NCBI RefSeq assembly: GCF_001039355.2
Contig: NW_019775616.1
Coordinates: 80,125-110,026, forward strand
Direction of reading: 5' to 3'
DNA: 29,902 nt
From: Lingula anatina
Lineage: Eukaryota > Brachiopoda > Lingulata > Lingulida > Lingulidae
Part shown: piece by piece, positions 27,872 through 29,902 of the stretch
How positions within the stretch are numbered: the first letter of the stretch is position 1
Layout: the number at the start of each line of letters is the position of its first letter
Translations under genes and position numbers: made by a program
Notes under the pieces: model-generated
The model's database searches: none
The model's input: only the letters and a program-made list of their open reading frames with translations
What the model was told of the DNA's origin: nothing

Positions 27872-28695
27872 TCAATTTTGTCTTAAAAACTGCTCCACAT
27901 CCTTCTCAGTCATTTCATTGTCTTCATCTGAATCACTATAACAGTCATCAAACCCCTCATCACTGTCACTGCATCAGTTTTTTCAATTCTTGGTGTTTTT
28001 GGTTTGGTACCTGCAATTTTTAAGTGTCAAGTTTATTAAAGACTGCCAACACAATCACTGAGTCAGACATAATCAATTACTGGTACATGTGATAAAGAGC
28101 TAAACATGTAACAACGTTAAAATCAACAATTGGGACAAACAAGTAGACCATTCAGATATGGGGTCTTAATAAATATATATATAGAAATACTCGTTTCAAA
28201 ATAAATATTAAAATGAGGTTAAATTAAGCACTATTATTATTAGAGAACTTGTGATATTCAGGGTGAACTCTGTAAGTCGCTCTGACGGAGATGTAGTCGG
28301 TGAACTGCTGAAAATCTAACGAGATTGTTAAAAGATTCAATTGTATCCGAGTTGAAATAAAATTCATTATTTTGTATTATTTGTATAGTATTGCACTGTA
28401 CTGTAATAGTGTGCGCTAGGTAATTCAAGTTCTCTTACCCTACACACGTCGCACGCATTTAACCCCCTCCCCCCTTTTTTCTTTTTTTGTTCCGCTCAGG
28501 AAAAAAATCAGAAAACGTCAAAAACATGCGTTGGGTCAAAGAGCTCAGACTATTAGTTCGTTTCTGCTTTGATTTTGTTTACTTACCACTTGAAGTTGAA
28601 GCCGATTCTGCGATGCTCTCACTCTCACATTTTAAAAACTTCTCCATGCAGCTTGATGATCCACGTGCATCAACTTTTCGCCCGGAAGCGTCAAC
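27872..28695 (-). pseudogene. Possible decayed two-exon gene of unknown family
   Basis: On the minus strand an ATG at 28647 opens MEKFLKCESESIAESASTSS, reaching a strong donor (AAGTG/GTAAGT, exon end 28587). The frame is open upstream to an acceptor-like site near 28695. A matching-phase acceptor (AAAATTGCAG) at 28011 leads into GTKPKTPRIEKTD. About 40 bases in, the frame must shift by one to continue into an acidic stretch, SDSDEGFDDCYSDSDEDNE, ending at a TGA (27874-27872). The MEKFL start recalls N-termini of hAT-derived transposase-like proteins, but this is only a resemblance. A sequencing error could explain the shift. Confidence 0.3.
28011..28586. other. Intron-like interval, nothing else seen
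   Basis: AT-rich sequence between the two putative exons on the minus strand. No open frame of note. Confidence 0.3.
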
Positions 28696-29062
28696 TGCGC
28701 AAAATCGCAAGAAGTAAGTGAAACGAAACAGATCCGGCGCGCAAACGAAGGCTAGATGCTTTCAAAAACGACAGCGAGACTGTGAATACATCATTACGGA
28801 ATTTCCCAACTTCAACCAATCACGATTATGAGAGTGAAAACGAGGTTAGCAGTAAGGGTAATCCCATGAACTTCCCTGTAAATTTTGGCATACGAGTCGG
28901 ACTTAAATTGAGTCTAAATTTTGCCGATAAACTTAATACTAGTACAGTAAGTTGATATGAATCGCCAAAATGGCGACTTGCACCATAATTTTCACTCGCC
29001 AGATTTAATTTTAACTCGCATTGGCGAGCTGGCGAGTGCGAGTGTCAAACGCTGCTCCTTAC

Positions 29063-29678
29063 CTGCCCACACATGCACTTTATATGGGTGTTTGGGTTTG
29101 GGCCGGAGCCTGGGCGGAGCGCTAATGTCGTTTTCGTTCTCGTCAATCCCGAATGACTTTGCGAAACATGAAATGTCCATTCTTCTGCATTTTGACGGAG
29201 CATTCATCTGAAATGATTAAATAAAAGTAAAATTGACGTCAGTCCATGCCTTTTTTTCAGCGTCCACTTTATCCACTTCATGTTTATGCAGTGACTTTGC
29301 AATTGCACAAATTCTAGTTAAATCTGCCGTTACGTTAAATAAATCTTTTTTTACCAATTCCCCGCCAATAATATTAATATGCGACTGCAGATCCTTTACC
29401 CGCATAGATTTTACATACTGGTTACATGTAATGCGTTATTAGGGAATTAAAACTCTATGCATTGCATACTCACCTGTCCAAATAACATCATTGAACTGAT
29501 CGTTTACTGCCAAGGCACGCTGGCACCACTCCATTCGTTTCGGGCGGTTGATGATTTTCACTTATTGGCAGTATTTTGCCCCAGATTTGATCCACCCTAA
29601 CTTCTTCCGAATCTTACGCACAGCAGAAATGCTCACGGCACGGCAGAAATGAGACTTGTTATGTATGATGGAAAACAT
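29063..29678 (-). pseudogene. Tc1/mariner-like transposase relic with intron-like segment
   Basis: On the minus strand, 29678-29474 encodes the end of a Tc1-type DNA-binding region and the first catalytic block: AVRKIRKKLGW, SGAKYCQ, an in-frame stop (TAA, 29574-29572), then KRMEWCQRALA and FNDVIWT. A GTGAGT donor at 29473 and a TTTCAG acceptor at 29208 remove 266 bp. Joining them restores VIWT-DEC, the conserved first Asp of the DDE triad. The second segment then needs a frameshift to continue into PPRLRPKPKHPYKVHVWAG, the following Tc1 motif. The rest of the transposase is not found. The stop and the frameshift show it is dead. The order of motifs makes the family call firm. Confidence 0.7.
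29217..29442 (-). other. Open frame inside the intron-like segment of the Tc1 relic
   Basis: The minus strand is open for over 62 codons with a protein-like composition (VKDLQSHINIIGGELVKKD, then DLTRICAIAKSLHKHEVDKV). It matches no part of a Tc1 transposase that I recognise and lies between the two transposase segments. It may be chance or an unrelated insertion. Confidence 0.2.
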
Positions 29679-29902
29679 GAGTCAGTCATATAAATATAGC
29701 ATGTACTACTTACACTGTCATTGTTTCATGGGCTGGTATTGGAAACATCACATAAATGGCATGTAAGGACAAATGTGTTTACTAATTCAGATGTTCCTGT
29801 TATTGTTTTGTTTTCTAAATAATCTTAATGTGCAAACACTTTACTTTCTCATTAAAATATGCACCTTTAATTAAACAAAAAGATAAATAACAGGGAATAT
29901 AA
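29679..29902. other. Window end, nothing recognised
   Basis: AT-rich sequence. If the transposase relic once had a full N-terminus and a terminal repeat, they would lie here or beyond, but I see neither. Confidence 0.4.

Noticed and set aside
1-29902. CRISPR array, bacterial operon, tRNA or rRNA genes
   Set aside because: No regularly spaced short direct repeats, no ribosome-binding-site gene strings, and I recognised no tRNA or rRNA sequence. The genes are clearly animal type.

Overview
This window looks like nuclear DNA from a marine invertebrate animal. The evidence is AT-rich intergenic sequence, AATAAA polyadenylation signals, GT-AG splice-like junctions, TC and mononucleotide tracts, miniature inverted-repeat elements, a LINE fragment and a decayed Tc1-like transposase. 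An echinoderm, hemichordate or amphioxus is plausible, but the taxon is an inference and not proven. Two single-N positions (6130 and 24478) show that this is an assembled scaffold.

Positions 1 to about 22,630 are a head-to-tail tandem array of five intronless, plus-strand UDP-glycosyltransferase (UGT, GT1 family) genes: 705-2303, 4640-6130 (3' end lost at an assembly join), 8558-10156, 13372-14970 and 18176-19774. Intact copies encode 532 residues: signal peptide, acceptor-binding domain, well-conserved UDP-sugar domain, one C-terminal membrane helix and a short basic tail, as expected for an ER-lumenal enzyme. The last three units repeat every ~4.8 kb and are nearly identical. Each spacer holds a 3'UTR with AATAAA, a CRE palindrome, a small 54-66 codon ORF, a TC microsatellite, a TTG-rich tract and a conserved block leading into the next gene. 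Units 3 and 4 share a 147-bp MITE with a clean target-site duplication. Two other inverted-repeat elements sit upstream of gene 1.

The main biological point is that all five UGTs lack both residues of the classical UGT catalytic dyad. The His of the G-x-S-H motif is Gln or Leu, and the Asp six residues after the Phe of the FD motif is Tyr, Ser or Cys. The donor-sugar domain is intact. This is an expanded, apparently maintained family of dyad-less UGTs. The array also shows mosaic relationships between copies (gene conversion, unequal crossing-over or assembly of two haplotypes).

Positions 22,630-29,902 are gene-poor. I see one candidate coding exon (23842-23988, +), a possible decayed two-exon gene (27872-28695, -) and a Tc1-like transposase relic split by an intron-like segment (29063-29678, -). 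The rest is AT-rich sequence with homopolymer runs and no gene I can support.
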